Assembly: GCA_951813625.1 (NCBI GenBank)
Contig: CATOTS010000030.1
Coordinates: 1 to 64,000 of the forward strand
DNA length: 64,000 nucleotides
From: an uncultured Caldilineaceae bacterium
GTDB lineage: Bacteria; Chloroflexota; Anaerolineae; Caldilineales; Caldilineaceae
Direction: 5' to 3'
Position 1 is the first letter of the stretch, and each line of letters starts with the position of its first letter. Below are positions 7,673 to 16,528 of this stretch, piece by piece. The position numbers and the translations under genes were made by a program. The notes under the pieces were generated by a model. It did not search any database. It saw only the letters and a program-made list of their open reading frames with translations, and was not told the DNA's origin.

Positions 7673-9298
7673 TTACCACTGGCTCAGGTCCCACGTGCCG
7701 CCGGGATTCTGCTCCATATCGTTCTGCTCCAGTTCACGCTCGACCCAATCGAGCAGACTCTGCTGGAAGCGCTCCGCCGCCTCGTCGAGCGTGATCTCGC
7801 CCAGGTAGAACTCGGTGTAGATCGTCTGGCGCTCGGTCTGCTGCGTGAAGTCGGTGGAGGTACCCGAAATGTCGAACGCCATCTGCGAGGTCGGAATCGC
7901 GCCCTGGACGGCCTCGGCCAGGTCTTCGGGCAGGGTCGGCTCCAGGCCCTTGAGGATCGAGATCGCGCCCAGCTTGGACTCGTGCGCCTTGCGCCAGTTC
8001 TGCGGCGCGCTGATGAACTGGAGGAAGTCGATTGCGGCATTCATCGTGCCGCGCTCCATCGTCTGCCAGTGGACGTTAAAGGTCATGCCCACACCGGCCA
8101 CGCCCGGATAGGGGTTGGGATCGGCCAGTTCCGACTCCTTCGGCCCGATCAGCGGATTGGTCGCCACCCCGACCTCGAAGTCGATCTCCGGGTTGGTCAG
8201 GAAGTTCTGCGCCATCCACATGCCGCTCAGGAAGACGGGCGCATTGCCACTGATGAACTCTTCCGGCCCGGGCCGTCCATTCACCTTCCATTCCTCGGTG
8301 AAGTAGGGAGCCCACATCTTGCCCAGGCGCAGAATCTCGCGGAATTCAGGGCCGGTCGCGTCAAACAGGCCCAGGTGGACCGCCCGCGCGAACTCCTCCT
8401 TGTCGATGAAGCCTTTGACCAGCGACGGCTTATAGTCCAACACATCCCACTCCACCTTGCCGACCGGCTCGAGCAGCGAATGGTCGAAGATGATGTTGTC
8501 CCATTGGGTTGCAGGCCCCAGCTGCCCGACGATCGGTTTCTCGTAACCGGCCGCGTGCAGCTGCTCGAGCAGTGCGACAAGATCGCTGTAGTAGTTGGGG
8601 AAGGGGAACTCCAGCCCCAGTTCATCCAGCACCGTCTTGTTGTACCAGATCGTGATCGGCGCGGCATCGACCGGTATGCCGTAGTAGTGGCCGGCCGGGC
8701 TGCGCTCCTGCGCAATCGCGCCCGAGAAGCCGTTCTCGAAGATGTCGATCCATTGCTCGCTGCCCGGTTCACCTTCCGCCACATACGGGTTCGGCTGCAA
8801 GAGGTAGGCGTCCAGCGGCACCATCAGCCCCTTGTCGCCGGCCGCGCCGTTATAGAGCGTATGCCCATAGTAGAAGAAGATATCCGGCCCCTGACCGGCG
8901 GGGACCTGTGTATTTACGAACCACTGAAAGGGGTCCTGTCCTGCCGGCCCAACCGGCCCGCCAACCGGCACAATATCGATGCCCGGGTTCATCGCCTCCC
9001 ACTCGGCGATCAACGCTTCCAGGCCCTCATTGCCCTTCACACCGGCTGCCTTTTGGGCCTCGGTCAACGCCTCGGTCAGGTCGTAACCGGAGATAAACAC
9101 TTCAAGCGTGCCCTGATAGTCGACGTTCAGACGGCCGCTCGCCGGCACCTCGACTTCGACCACCTGCTCGACCACCACCGGCGCGGCGCACGCACTCAAG
9201 AGGAAAACTGTAATGACGGCCAACGTTCCGACCAGCCTCCGCTGGCGACCGCCAAAGGTCCGCTGCAGCTTGTGGAAAACGTCTCGCATGGGTGTCAT
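7673..9298 (-). CDS. Extracellular solute-binding lipoprotein of a CUT1-type sugar ABC transporter
   Basis: A 541-residue binding protein. The start at 9298 is chosen because of the AAGGAGAAGAAAAGG upstream; ATG 9289 is an alternative. A basic N-terminus, hydrophobic stretch and LLSAC lipobox near residues 30-35 mark it as a lipoprotein. The mature part has the family 1 binding-protein pattern, with EWEAMNPGIDIVPV, a YGIPVDAAPITIWYNKTVLDELGL segment and a late FLQFISAPQNWRKAHESKLGAISI segment. It is longer than the usual 420-450 residues. It would deliver an oligosaccharide or sugar derivative to the two permeases encoded upstream in the same operon. The ligand is not predictable. Confidence 0.88.
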   Translation of the reverse strand: MTPMRDVFHKLQRTFGGRQRRLVGTLAVITVFLLSACAAPVVVEQVVEVEVPASGRLNVDYQGTLEVFISGYDLTEALTEAQKAAGVKGNEGLEALIAEWEAMNPGIDIVPVGGPVGPAGQDPFQWFVNTQVPAGQGPDIFFYYGHTLYNGAAGDKGLMVPLDAYLLQPNPYVAEGEPGSEQWIDIFENGFSGAIAQERSPAGHYYGIPVDAAPITIWYNKTVLDELGLEFPFPNYYSDLVALLEQLHAAGYEKPIVGQLGPATQWDNIIFDHSLLEPVGKVEWDVLDYKPSLVKGFIDKEEFARAVHLGLFDATGPEFREILRLGKMWAPYFTEEWKVNGRPGPEEFISGNAPVFLSGMWMAQNFLTNPEIDFEVGVATNPLIGPKESELADPNPYPGVAGVGMTFNVHWQTMERGTMNAAIDFLQFISAPQNWRKAHESKLGAISILKGLEPTLPEDLAEAVQGAIPTSQMAFDISGTSTDFTQQTERQTIYTEFYLGEITLDEAAERFQQSLLDWVERELEQNDMEQNPGGTWDLSQW

Positions 9299-9423
9299 CC
9301 TTTTCTTCTCCTTTGTCTGGTAACGGTTCGATTCTGCGAAGCCCACAGGGCGCTCCCCGCTTCAGAAACACAATGTTTGACAATGCTTTACGGTTTTCAG
9401 CCTCACCTCCTTGCTATGCCAGG

Positions 9424-10293
9424 CTACGCCTTGAGCGCGCCCGATGACAACCCCTTGATGAAGAGGTTACGCGTGAAAATAAAGAGAATAATAATCGGCA
9501 GCGAAGTTACCGTAAAGCCGGCGAATACCAACCCCCACTGCGTCTGCTCCGTGTAGGCGCGCACCATGCTCCACACGCCCAGCGAGACCGTGTAAAGCTC
9601 CTCGTCGTTGATGACAACCGAGGCCCAGATGATGTCGTTCCACTGCCCCAGCACCAGCAAGATGGCCAGCGTGGCCATAATCGGCGTCGACAGGGGGAAT
9701 GCGAGCCAGCGGTATGTTTGCAACTCGCCCGCGCCGTCGATGCGCGCCGCCTCGAAGAGCTCTTCCGGCAGGCTCGCCATGAATGGCCGCAGCAAAAATA
9801 CACCGAACGTCGCGCCGCCTGCCGCATAGGGAAAAATCAGGGCCCAACGCGTGTTCGTCAGATGCAGCCGCAACACCAGCATGTACTGCGGAATCAGGCT
9901 GAGGACGAACGGTATCATCATCAAACCGATAATGGCGTAGAAGAGATACTCCTTGCCGGGAAAGGAAAAACGGGCAAAGATGTAGGAGGTATAGCTTGCC
10001 AGCAGTACCGCCATGCTGGTCGCAACCGCGCTCACAATAATCGTATTCGTGATGTAGCCGGTCACCGCGCGGCCAATCCTGGAATAGTTGTCAAAGTGAT
10101 AGGGCAGCATAATCCCCCAGGGATTGGCATCGAACTGATGACCCGTCTTGCCGCCCTGAATGAGCAACATCCCGACCGGAACCAGCGCCAGGAACAGCAG
10201 CACGGCCAGCACCGCGTTCGCGATCAGGTCGCCCCCGCGCACGAGTGCCATGGTCTTCGCGACGCGTTGCGCATTCGCGGTCACAGTGCTCAC
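9424..10293 (-). CDS. Sugar ABC transporter permease (MalG/UgpE type, CUT1)
   Basis: A 289-residue inner-membrane protein with about six transmembrane helices. The start is the GTG at 10293, two bases after the stop of the first permease gene at 10295, so translation is coupled. The cytoplasmic loop EAARIDGAGELQTYRWLAFPLSTP is the conserved EAA motif that contacts the ATPase. It pairs with the permease at 10295-11263 and the binding protein at 7673-9298. No ATPase gene lies in the cluster; CUT1 systems often share a general MsmK/UgpC-type ATPase encoded elsewhere. Family assignment is firm, substrate unknown. Confidence 0.92.
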   Translation of the reverse strand: MSTVTANAQRVAKTMALVRGGDLIANAVLAVLLFLALVPVGMLLIQGGKTGHQFDANPWGIMLPYHFDNYSRIGRAVTGYITNTIIVSAVATSMAVLLASYTSYIFARFSFPGKEYLFYAIIGLMMIPFVLSLIPQYMLVLRLHLTNTRWALIFPYAAGGATFGVFLLRPFMASLPEELFEAARIDGAGELQTYRWLAFPLSTPIMATLAILLVLGQWNDIIWASVVINDEELYTVSLGVWSMVRAYTEQTQWGLVFAGFTVTSLPIIILFIFTRNLFIKGLSSGALKA

Positions 10294-10294
10294 C

Positions 10295-11263
10295 TCACCC
10301 TGCGTCCGGCTCGTATTCGACGTCCGAACGCACAAACCGCAGATTCAGAAACGTCGCGCCCAGCACCACCAGAAACAAAACAACCCCAATCGCCGAAGCA
10401 TAGCCGAAACGGGAGTTGAAAAACGCTTCGCGATACATATAGTAGGCCGGCACCATCGTGGCGTTCCCCGGCCCGCCGCCCGTCAGCGCAAACTGCAGCG
10501 TCAGCCCCTGCAGCGTATTGATGATCGCCAGCACGACCACCAGCCGCACCGCGCCCAGAATCAGTGGCAGGTCGATGTGCCAGATCCTGCGGATGCCCCA
10601 TCCGGCGTCCAAGCGGTACGAATCGAGAATTTCGCTGGGGATGTTGAGCAGGGCGGCCAGCAGGATCAGCAGCGACGCGCCATGTATCCACGGAAAGCCG
10701 AAAAACATCAGCGACAGCAGCGCAGTGTCGAAGCTGCCCAGCCAATCATTCTGCAGGAAACCGAGGCCAATCGCCGCAAGGAACGTGTTGATCAGACCGT
10801 AGCGGGCGTGATAGATGTAACGCCAGGTCAGGATCACCACCATGGCCGGCACCAGTGTTGGAATCAGGAACATGGTGCGATAGAAATTGGCCGCGCGCTG
10901 GCTGCGGATGAAAAAGAGAAGCTCCGCCGCCAACAACGGCGGGAGCAGCCCGGTAAGCACACTCGCGACCAGCAGCTTGAGCACGTTGCCCGTCGAGGTG
11001 AGAAAGAGCCGGTCCTGAAACAGGTCGATGAAATTGTCCAGCCCAATGACCCTGAGTTGAACGCCGTTGAAATTGCTGAGCGAATAGTAGAACGCCATCA
11101 GCGGCGGGTAGTAGGAGAAGACGCCCAGCAGCGCGAATATCGGCACGAGGTACAGGTAATACCGCTTCGCCTGCCATACCCTCCGCAGCAGCGAAGCCTG
11201 ACCCGCGCTGTGCATCGGAATGCTGCCCGCGTCAGCCTGTGAAGTGTGCACGATATCAGCCAT
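10295..11263 (-). CDS. Sugar ABC transporter permease (MalF/UgpA type, CUT1)
   Basis: A 322-residue inner-membrane protein, first gene of the minus-strand transporter operon. I start it at ATG 11263 (MADIVHTSQ); the frame stays open further upstream into a miniature transposon and should not be extended. It has an N-terminal cytoplasmic segment, about six membrane helices and the EAA-like loop LDSYRLDAGWGIRRIWHIDLPLIL near residues 225-250. TMYYMR-like NATMVPAYYMYREAF near the end is typical of UgpA-type permeases. The operon promoter must lie in 11264-11367, just inside a MITE-derived region. Confidence 0.92.
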   Translation of the reverse strand: MADIVHTSQADAGSIPMHSAGQASLLRRVWQAKRYYLYLVPIFALLGVFSYYPPLMAFYYSLSNFNGVQLRVIGLDNFIDLFQDRLFLTSTGNVLKLLVASVLTGLLPPLLAAELLFFIRSQRAANFYRTMFLIPTLVPAMVVILTWRYIYHARYGLINTFLAAIGLGFLQNDWLGSFDTALLSLMFFGFPWIHGASLLILLAALLNIPSEILDSYRLDAGWGIRRIWHIDLPLILGAVRLVVVLAIINTLQGLTLQFALTGGGPGNATMVPAYYMYREAFFNSRFGYASAIGVVLFLVVLGATFLNLRFVRSDVEYEPDAG

Positions 11264-11367
11264 GGATCCTGCCTGTGGACTGAAAAGGGGAGGCCATGGT
11301 ACCTTGACCGGGAACAGTATATCATTGACTCTTTTGCCACTCCAACCACTCGAAATAGGACCGCTTT

Positions 11368-11752
11368 GGGTGCAGTCCGAAATTGGAGTACATATTCCCA
11401 TGCCTCGGGTTGCAACGGAGTCATTGCCGGTCCACGGTCCGTTCTTTCGCAGAGTGGGGCAATACGCATTCCTGAATGCTTTTGGACGGTCGGGCCTTCG
11501 GCCCTCCCTTGTGCGGGGGGACTCCCCCCGCAACGCCCCCCTGATGTTCTCCCCCCGCCGGGTGTAGGGCCAATGCAGCTCTGTGCTACCTGCGGCCCAT
11601 CGCGCCGCCTCCAAATCAGCGCACGCCGCGGCCACCGTAGGGGCAGGCCTTGTGCCTGCCCGGTGCCTCTCCCAAAAGCCGGTAAACAATTTCAGCCACC
11701 CCTGGCATGGTTTCCCGCCAGACGATTCCCACCCCAACAGTGGGCTGCACCC
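11368..11752 (+). mobile_element. MITE family 2 (GGGTGCA ends), enlarged copy
   Basis: A 385-bp element beginning GGGTGCAGTCC (11368) and ending in the complement, TGCACCC (11746-11752). The flanks ACCGCTTT (11360-11367) and ACCGCGCG (11753-11760) agree in only five of eight bases, so the target duplication is decayed or recombined. Compared with the 220-bp copy at 28389-28608, it carries about 160 extra bases between the core (11487-11542) and the right end, including a GTAGGGGCAGGCCTTGTGC/TGCC stretch with its own hairpin. The 56-bp core differs by one base from the other four copies. It lies between the ABC operon and a divergent small gene. Confidence 0.75.
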
Positions 11753-11832
11753 ACCGCGCGCCCCTGCTTGAGCCATCGTCGGAAGGTTTGCTATACTTAC
11801 GGGCAACTGTTTTGCAGGAGAAAGGAATCAGT

Positions 11833-12219
11833 ATGAGCGAGGTCTACCGGGTCTGCCCTGGCTGCGGCCAGGATGTAGCGATGAATGCGCGCCACTGCAG
11901 CGCATGCGGCTACAATACCGAGGACGGCTATCCGCTTGAGCGGCGCAACAACCTGCCGGAAGTGGTGACGAAGGTCGGGCTGCCGGTTGCAGTCGGTCTG
12001 GCGGGGCTGGCGCTGCGTGCCGGGCTGCAGCTGCTGCAGAATCAACTGCCGGCGCTGGCTTCGAACGCGCTGGACCGCAGCGCGCCGCGGCAACCGGCCC
12101 AATCCCGCAAAAAAAGAGGCGGCCGCGTCATCCATATCCGCTCAAAGTGGGCTATGGGTGATCGAAACGGCGTGTGGCGCTCCGGCGAGGAGGAGCACAC
12201 GATCGAGGTCGACGAATAG
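11833..12219 (+). CDS. Small zinc-ribbon protein with a hydrophobic segment
   Basis: A 128-residue protein, started at ATG 11833 with GCAGGAGAAAGGAA upstream; the frame is open further upstream but that region is transposon sequence. Residues about 6-30 form a zinc ribbon with two CxxC pairs (VCPGCGQ and CSACGYN). A hydrophobic stretch follows (VGLPVAVGLAGLALRAGLQLL), so it may be membrane-associated, and the C-terminus is basic then acidic. No specific function is assigned. It converges on the gene at 12285-12557 across a perfect hairpin. A sensor or scaffold role would be speculation. Confidence 0.7.
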   Translation: MSEVYRVCPGCGQDVAMNARHCSACGYNTEDGYPLERRNNLPEVVTKVGLPVAVGLAGLALRAGLQLLQNQLPALASNALDRSAPRQPAQSRKKRGGRVIHIRSKWAMGDRNGVWRSGEEEHTIEVDE

Positions 12220-12228
12220 AAGCAGCGA

Positions 12229-12275
12229 CCGTAAGCAATCGGTGCGGCAGCGACGCGCTCACCGATTGCTTACGG
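12229..12275. terminator. Bidirectional hairpin between convergent genes
   Basis: A perfect 16-bp inverted repeat, CCGTAAGCAATCGGTG and its complement, encloses a 15-base loop. It sits between a plus-strand gene ending at 12219 and a minus-strand gene ending at 12285, exactly where a shared terminator is expected. No T tract is present. Confidence 0.7.
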
Positions 12276-12284
12276 CCGCGGGGC

Positions 12285-12557
12285 TCAATACTCGTCGATG
12301 ACCTGCCAGCCGGCTGCCGTGTTGCGCTGCCGCCGGGAGAGCCGCCAGCCCCAGCCCGTAACGCTGAAGCCGATCGCAATAAAGAGCCCCGCCACCATAT
12401 AGGCCAACAACTCCGGCCACAGCAGGATCGCCAGACCGAAGAGGACCAGTGACAGCCCCGGGGCGATGAGCAGCCAGCGGCTTAACCCACCGGCCTGCTG
12501 GGACATTCGCTGCCCCGCGCGAAAGAAGCGCACTGCGCTTTGTTGTCCGCTAAACAT
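12285..12557 (-). CDS. Small two-helix membrane protein
   Basis: A 90-residue protein with two predicted membrane helices (LLIAPGLSLVLFGLAILLWPELLAYMVAGLFIAIGFSVTG), preceded by a basic, Gln-rich N-terminus and followed by WGWRLSRRQRN. I recognise no family beyond a short integral membrane protein. It lies 91 bp downstream of the YugP-like peptidase gene at 12649-13347, on the same strand, so co-expression with that membrane protease is possible. Function unknown. Confidence 0.65.
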   Translation of the reverse strand: MFSGQQSAVRFFRAGQRMSQQAGGLSRWLLIAPGLSLVLFGLAILLWPELLAYMVAGLFIAIGFSVTGWGWRLSRRQRNTAAGWQVIDEY

Positions 12558-12648
12558 AGTTCAGACTCCGTTCGAACGGCAGGCCGCGTTTGCGGGAATC
12601 CGGACGCCGCCTGCCGCCGTATCTTTTCCCCCGCGAGAAACCACCCGC

Positions 12649-13347
12649 TCAGTCGCGGCTGCGGGCGAACAGGATGAAGGCATAGTACAGCAGTGTCGTG
12701 ATCGCCTGGATCGCGGCGGCCACATAGGTCAGCGCCGCGGCATTTAGCACCGCGTTGACACCCTGCATCTCCTGCTGGCCTACGAAACCCTGCGTCACCA
12801 GGACCTCCTTGGCCCGTTTGCTGGCGTTGAACTCGACCGGTAGCGTCACCAGCGTAAACACAGCGACCGCGGCGAACAGGATCAGCCCCAGCAATGAGAC
12901 CGTGAACCCCAACCCCGGCCCCAAAAACATGCCAATGATAAAGATGATCGGGCCCAGCCAGCTGCCGATCTGCACGCCGGGTACGATCGCGCTGCGCAGC
13001 GTGAGAGGCGCGTAGTTGGTGCTGTGCTGCAGCGCGTGGCCCGCCTCATGCGCGGCCACGCCGACCGCGGCCACGCTGTTGCTCTGATAGACCTGCGGGC
13101 TAAGGCGCAGCGTTCTCGACCGCGGGTCATAGTGGTCGGAGAGGAAACCGCGCGTCTCTTCAACGTCCACGTGCCCCAATCCGTTCGAATCGAGGATATG
13201 CCGCGCCACCTTCGCGCCGGACGTCGCCCGCCCGGCCGGCACGCGCGAATACTTGTTGAACGCGGACTTGACTTTCATCTGCGCCCAGAAACCCAACGCC
13301 AGCGCCGGCAGGCTGATGATAAAGTACAGCGGATCGAAGAAAAACAT
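12649..13347 (-). CDS. YugP-like neutral zinc metallopeptidase (Zn_peptidase_2), copy 1
   Basis: A 232-residue membrane protease-like protein of the PF04298/YugP type. It has an N-terminal membrane segment (FDPLYFIISLPALALGFWAQ), the zinc motif AAHEAGHALQH near residues 108-118 (HEAGH), a conserved RGFLSDHYDPRSRTLRLS before it, and two further membrane spans after it. The conserved VEFNASKRA segment follows the second span. The physiological substrate is unknown in most bacteria. A paralogue at 13495-14232 lies immediately upstream on the same strand, so this is a tandem duplication. A GGTGAG-like site precedes the ATG. Confidence 0.9.
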   Translation of the reverse strand: MFFFDPLYFIISLPALALGFWAQMKVKSAFNKYSRVPAGRATSGAKVARHILDSNGLGHVDVEETRGFLSDHYDPRSRTLRLSPQVYQSNSVAAVGVAAHEAGHALQHSTNYAPLTLRSAIVPGVQIGSWLGPIIFIIGMFLGPGLGFTVSLLGLILFAAVAVFTLVTLPVEFNASKRAKEVLVTQGFVGQQEMQGVNAVLNAAALTYVAAAIQAITTLLYYAFILFARSRD

Positions 13348-13494
13348 ATCTCACCTCATCCTATTCTTACCGGATTTATCGTGTCCGGTTCTGTTCTGAA
13401 CTGATCCTTAATGCCCCGTATCGGCGCAGGATCAACCACCCATGAGAATCCAAGAGCTGTATTCAGGCCGGCGGCGATATGTCAACTGTGCCGC

Positions 13495-14232
13495 TCAAAG
13501 CCGTTCTTCCTGTTTGCTGCTTTTCCGGCTCTGCGCCAGGAACACGTAGAGATAATGAAACAGGGCCATGAACGCCTGCACGGCAACAGCCACATAAGAC
13601 AGAGCCGCGGCATCCAGAACCTTCTTGACGCCGCTCAGTTCCTGCTGACCGGTGACGAGCCCCTCGCTGACAAGGACCTGCCTGGCACGCTTGCTGGCGT
13701 CAAACTCGACGGGCAGGGTGATCAGCGCAAACAGAGAGATCATGCCGAAAAGCACCAGGCCAAGCAACGCCAGAATCTGCCCCCACGCTGAAGGAACGGC
13801 CAGACCGATCGAAAAGAGAATCGGCCCCAGCCAGCTGCCGATCTGCACGCCGGGAACCATCCCGCTGCGCAGGAGCAGCGGGCGGTAGCTTTCACTGTCC
13901 TGCAACGCGTGGCCAACTTCGTGCGCGGCCACGCCGATGGCGGCGATACTCTTTCCCCGGTAGACCCCCTTACTCAGACGCAGCGTCTTTCCTGCAGGAT
14001 CGTAATGATCGGAGAGAAAGCCTCGCGTTTCCTCAACGGTCACGTGCGCCAAGCCGCTCGAATCAAGGATATAACGCGCTACTTGCGCGCCCGACACGCC
14101 GAGTTCCGACGACACTGCCGAAAACGTGTTCCAGGCAGAACGAACTCTGAACTGCGCCCAGAAGCCCAACAGAAGGCCCGGAAGGCTGAAAAGCAATGGT
14201 ATTGGAGCAAAGGCGAGCATACGCCAATCCAC
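13495..14232 (-). CDS. YugP-like neutral zinc metallopeptidase (Zn_peptidase_2), copy 2
   Basis: A 245-residue paralogue of the neighbouring gene, with the same layout: N-terminal membrane helix with LGFWAQFRVRSAWNTFS, then VEETRGFLSDHYDPAGKTLRLSKGVY, the zinc motif AAHEVGHALQD (HEVGH), a PGVQIGSWLGPILF segment, two more helices and VEFDASKRARQVLV. The C-terminus ends in a short charged tail (QSRKSSKQEERL). The two copies are similar along their length but clearly diverged, so the duplication is old. The GC of this copy is slightly lower. A start at 14232 fits the membrane topology; an alternative ATG lies three codons later. Confidence 0.88.
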   Translation of the reverse strand: MDWRMLAFAPIPLLFSLPGLLLGFWAQFRVRSAWNTFSAVSSELGVSGAQVARYILDSSGLAHVTVEETRGFLSDHYDPAGKTLRLSKGVYRGKSIAAIGVAAHEVGHALQDSESYRPLLLRSGMVPGVQIGSWLGPILFSIGLAVPSAWGQILALLGLVLFGMISLFALITLPVEFDASKRARQVLVSEGLVTGQQELSGVKKVLDAAALSYVAVAVQAFMALFHYLYVFLAQSRKSSKQEERL

Positions 14233-14724
14233 CCATACTTGACCAAATGGCTTTGTTGCTGTAAATTCCGCAGCCTATCATACCCTTCGCATAGACTACA
14301 GGTCAAGAAACAGAACTGAAACAGCCCTCCACTGTACCCATACGAAACAGTATAGCCGCGGTTGCTTACATTTGCGTTAGCGTAAAGTTAGTGATTTAGC
14401 AGAGCCCGAATCGGTCGCCCCATGTCCACCGCAGCGGCTGCGGTTGCTTCTCCACCTGCTTCTTCTCTGGCGCCTGCGATGGCGACGAACAACTCCTCTG
14501 TCACTTTGCGTATTCCCTCGTGTACTGGTTGGCAACACGCCTAACATCGTCTTCTGTACCTGCGCCTTCACTCTACACGCTCCTGCCCCTGCCTCCCTGA
14601 CTCCGACCTGACAAGGCCCTGTCATCTTTCCGAATATGTTCTTCTGGACTGCGTCAAATCGACGAAACCCTCCAGTCAACGATTCAATTGGTGTCTCAGT
14701 TCGTCGAATTGCGGTTGCTTTGAG
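14233..14724. other. Non-coding gap of about 490 bp with no recognised feature
   Basis: Lower GC than the flanking genes. It holds a local inverted repeat CCGCAGC/GGCTGCGG near 14439-14453 and three copies of GCGGTTGCTT (about 14356, 14440, 14710). A 100-codon minus-strand ORF at 14377-14679 is Arg-rich and has no recognisable motif. I see no RNA gene. It may be remnant DNA; the promoter of the YugP gene should lie near 14233-14300. Confidence 0.4.
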
Positions 14725-16383
14725 CTACTCTTGGGAACGTCTACGCGCCAGCGCCCACAGTTGACGCGTCTCCGCACCGCCCAGAAGATGGCTGGCAAGC
14801 GCATAGATGACAACGCCCAGCCCCGCCCCTGTAAGCGCCGCCACCCACCCCGCGGGAATGCCGAAGATTGCGCCGCCCGCCGGCAGCATCGCCAGCCAGA
14901 ATAGAACCGCGCCCGCCATCACCGCGCCCGCCAAAATCGAACGCCCGCCGCTCGTCAACAGTTCACGCACGGGCAGGCCCGGCGCCTCCTCTTCTCCATC
15001 CGATCCCTCTCCGCTGTCCTTGCGCACCTTGCGCCCCAACAGAAGGAGCAGAAGCAGCATCTCAAGCCCGGTTGCGACGCTGTTGGCCAGCGCCAGCCCG
15101 CCATAGCTCAGGCCGCCGATCAGCGCCAGGCTCAACGCGATGTTCAGCGCCATCGTCGCCACCCCGACGACCACAGGCGTCGCGGTGTCGTGCAGCGCAT
15201 AAAAGACCCGCACCACAATCTCGACCACGGCGTGGGCCACCAGCCCGAGCGCATAGAAGCGCAGCGCGTAGGCGACAGCCTGCGTGCTGTCGGCGTCAAA
15301 GCGGCCGCGCTGGAAGAGAAGCTGAATGAGCGGTTCGTCGAGGATGAAGAGCAGAAACGCCGCCGGAATGGAGAGGAAGAGGATCAGGCGCAGCAGGCCG
15401 GCGAGGGTCTGCAGCAGCTGCGCGCGGCTGCCGGCAGCAACCTGGGCGGAAAAGGTGGGAAATGCCACGGTGGCGACGGCCTGGGCAAAGATGCCCTGCG
15501 GCAGCAGCATCAGCAGCCAAGCGTAGTTGAGCGCGCTCAGACTGCCGTCCGGCAGGCCGCTTGCCAAAATTGTGTTGACCAGAAAATTGAGCTGGACGAA
15601 GAGCAGCCCCAGCACGCGCGGCGCCATCAGCCGCGCCACCTCCCGCACCTGCCCATCCTGCCAGTGGATGCTGAAACGGTATTGGACGTCCTGGCGCAGG
15701 AGAGCGGGCAGCTGCACGAGCAGGTGCAGCAGGGCGCCGGCCGCGACACCGATGACGAGGCCGTGGATGCCCACGTGCGGGGCGAGCAGCAACGCGCCGG
15801 CGATAATGGCGCAGTTGTAGAGCGCAGGCGCCACAGCCGGCAGCAGAAAGTGCTGCACCGCGTTGAGCGCACCCATGATCAGGCCGCTGGCGCCGAAAAC
15901 GACCGTGCTCGCCAGCATCCAGCGCATCAGCGACGCAGTCAACCGCTGCTGCTCGGCGGAGAAGCCCGGCGCGATCACCCGGACGGTCAGCGGTTCGGCA
16001 AACAGCATCGCCAGCCCGCACAGAACGACGAGGAACAGCGTCAACAGATTCAGAATGCGGCTGAACAGCAGCCACGCCTCACGCCGGCTGCCCTCCGTCC
16101 ACGCAGCGGCAAAAGCGGGAATGAACGCGCTCCCCAGCGCACCACCTGCCACAAGCTGAAAAAGCAGGTCAGGAATACGGAACGCGGCCAGATAGGCGTC
16201 CAGCTCCGCACTGGTACCGAAGCGGGCGCCGATGATGATCTCCCGCAGCAGACCGGTGCCCCGGCTCAGAATGAACAGCAGCATCACCAGCGTCGCCGCG
16301 CCGGCAATCCCTCTGCTGTCCAGCGCACGCACGCCGCCGCCTTCGCGCGGGGTCCGCCTGTCACGCCTCTCCGGTTTCGTCAT
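14725..16383 (-). CDS. murJ: Lipid II flippase MurJ (MviN)
   Basis: A 552-residue polytopic membrane protein that flips lipid-linked peptidoglycan precursor across the cytoplasmic membrane. After a basic N-terminal tail the family signature appears near residues 40-105: SRGTGLLREIIIGARFGTSAELDAYLAAFRIPDLLFQLVAGGALGSAFIPAF. About 14 membrane helices follow, with the conserved GRFD segment (LLFQRGRFDADST) near residue 355. Length agrees with the family. The acidic DSGEGSDGEEEAP loop near 450 is an insertion. It is divergent from the gene at 16529, with a 145-bp shared promoter region. Presence of MurJ implies a peptidoglycan wall. Confidence 0.93.
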   Translation of the reverse strand: MTKPERRDRRTPREGGGVRALDSRGIAGAATLVMLLFILSRGTGLLREIIIGARFGTSAELDAYLAAFRIPDLLFQLVAGGALGSAFIPAFAAAWTEGSRREAWLLFSRILNLLTLFLVVLCGLAMLFAEPLTVRVIAPGFSAEQQRLTASLMRWMLASTVVFGASGLIMGALNAVQHFLLPAVAPALYNCAIIAGALLLAPHVGIHGLVIGVAAGALLHLLVQLPALLRQDVQYRFSIHWQDGQVREVARLMAPRVLGLLFVQLNFLVNTILASGLPDGSLSALNYAWLLMLLPQGIFAQAVATVAFPTFSAQVAAGSRAQLLQTLAGLLRLILFLSIPAAFLLFILDEPLIQLLFQRGRFDADSTQAVAYALRFYALGLVAHAVVEIVVRVFYALHDTATPVVVGVATMALNIALSLALIGGLSYGGLALANSVATGLEMLLLLLLLGRKVRKDSGEGSDGEEEAPGLPVRELLTSGGRSILAGAVMAGAVLFWLAMLPAGGAIFGIPAGWVAALTGAGLGVVIYALASHLLGGAETRQLWALARRRSQE

Positions 16384-16528
16384 AGCGCTCTTGCCGCGAT
16401 TGACCGTTCCCGCGCCCGGCGATCTTTACCTCGCGCCAACGGTTCAGTACAATGTCTCAGCGGTTGTCCTGCTGAGTCAGTCAAAGAAAGGGTAATTTGC
16501 GCCACCTTTGCGCGCAAGTAGAAATTCC

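Noticed and set aside
7346..9556. 736-codon plus-strand ORF opposite the sugar-binding lipoprotein
   Set aside because: Arg/Leu/His-rich antisense frame with no domain; it also spans two genes and a hairpin on the coding strand.
14377..14679. 100-codon minus-strand ORF in the 14.2-14.7 kb gap
   Set aside because: Arg-rich, no motif, no ribosome site, and the gap has mixed composition; kept as non-coding.
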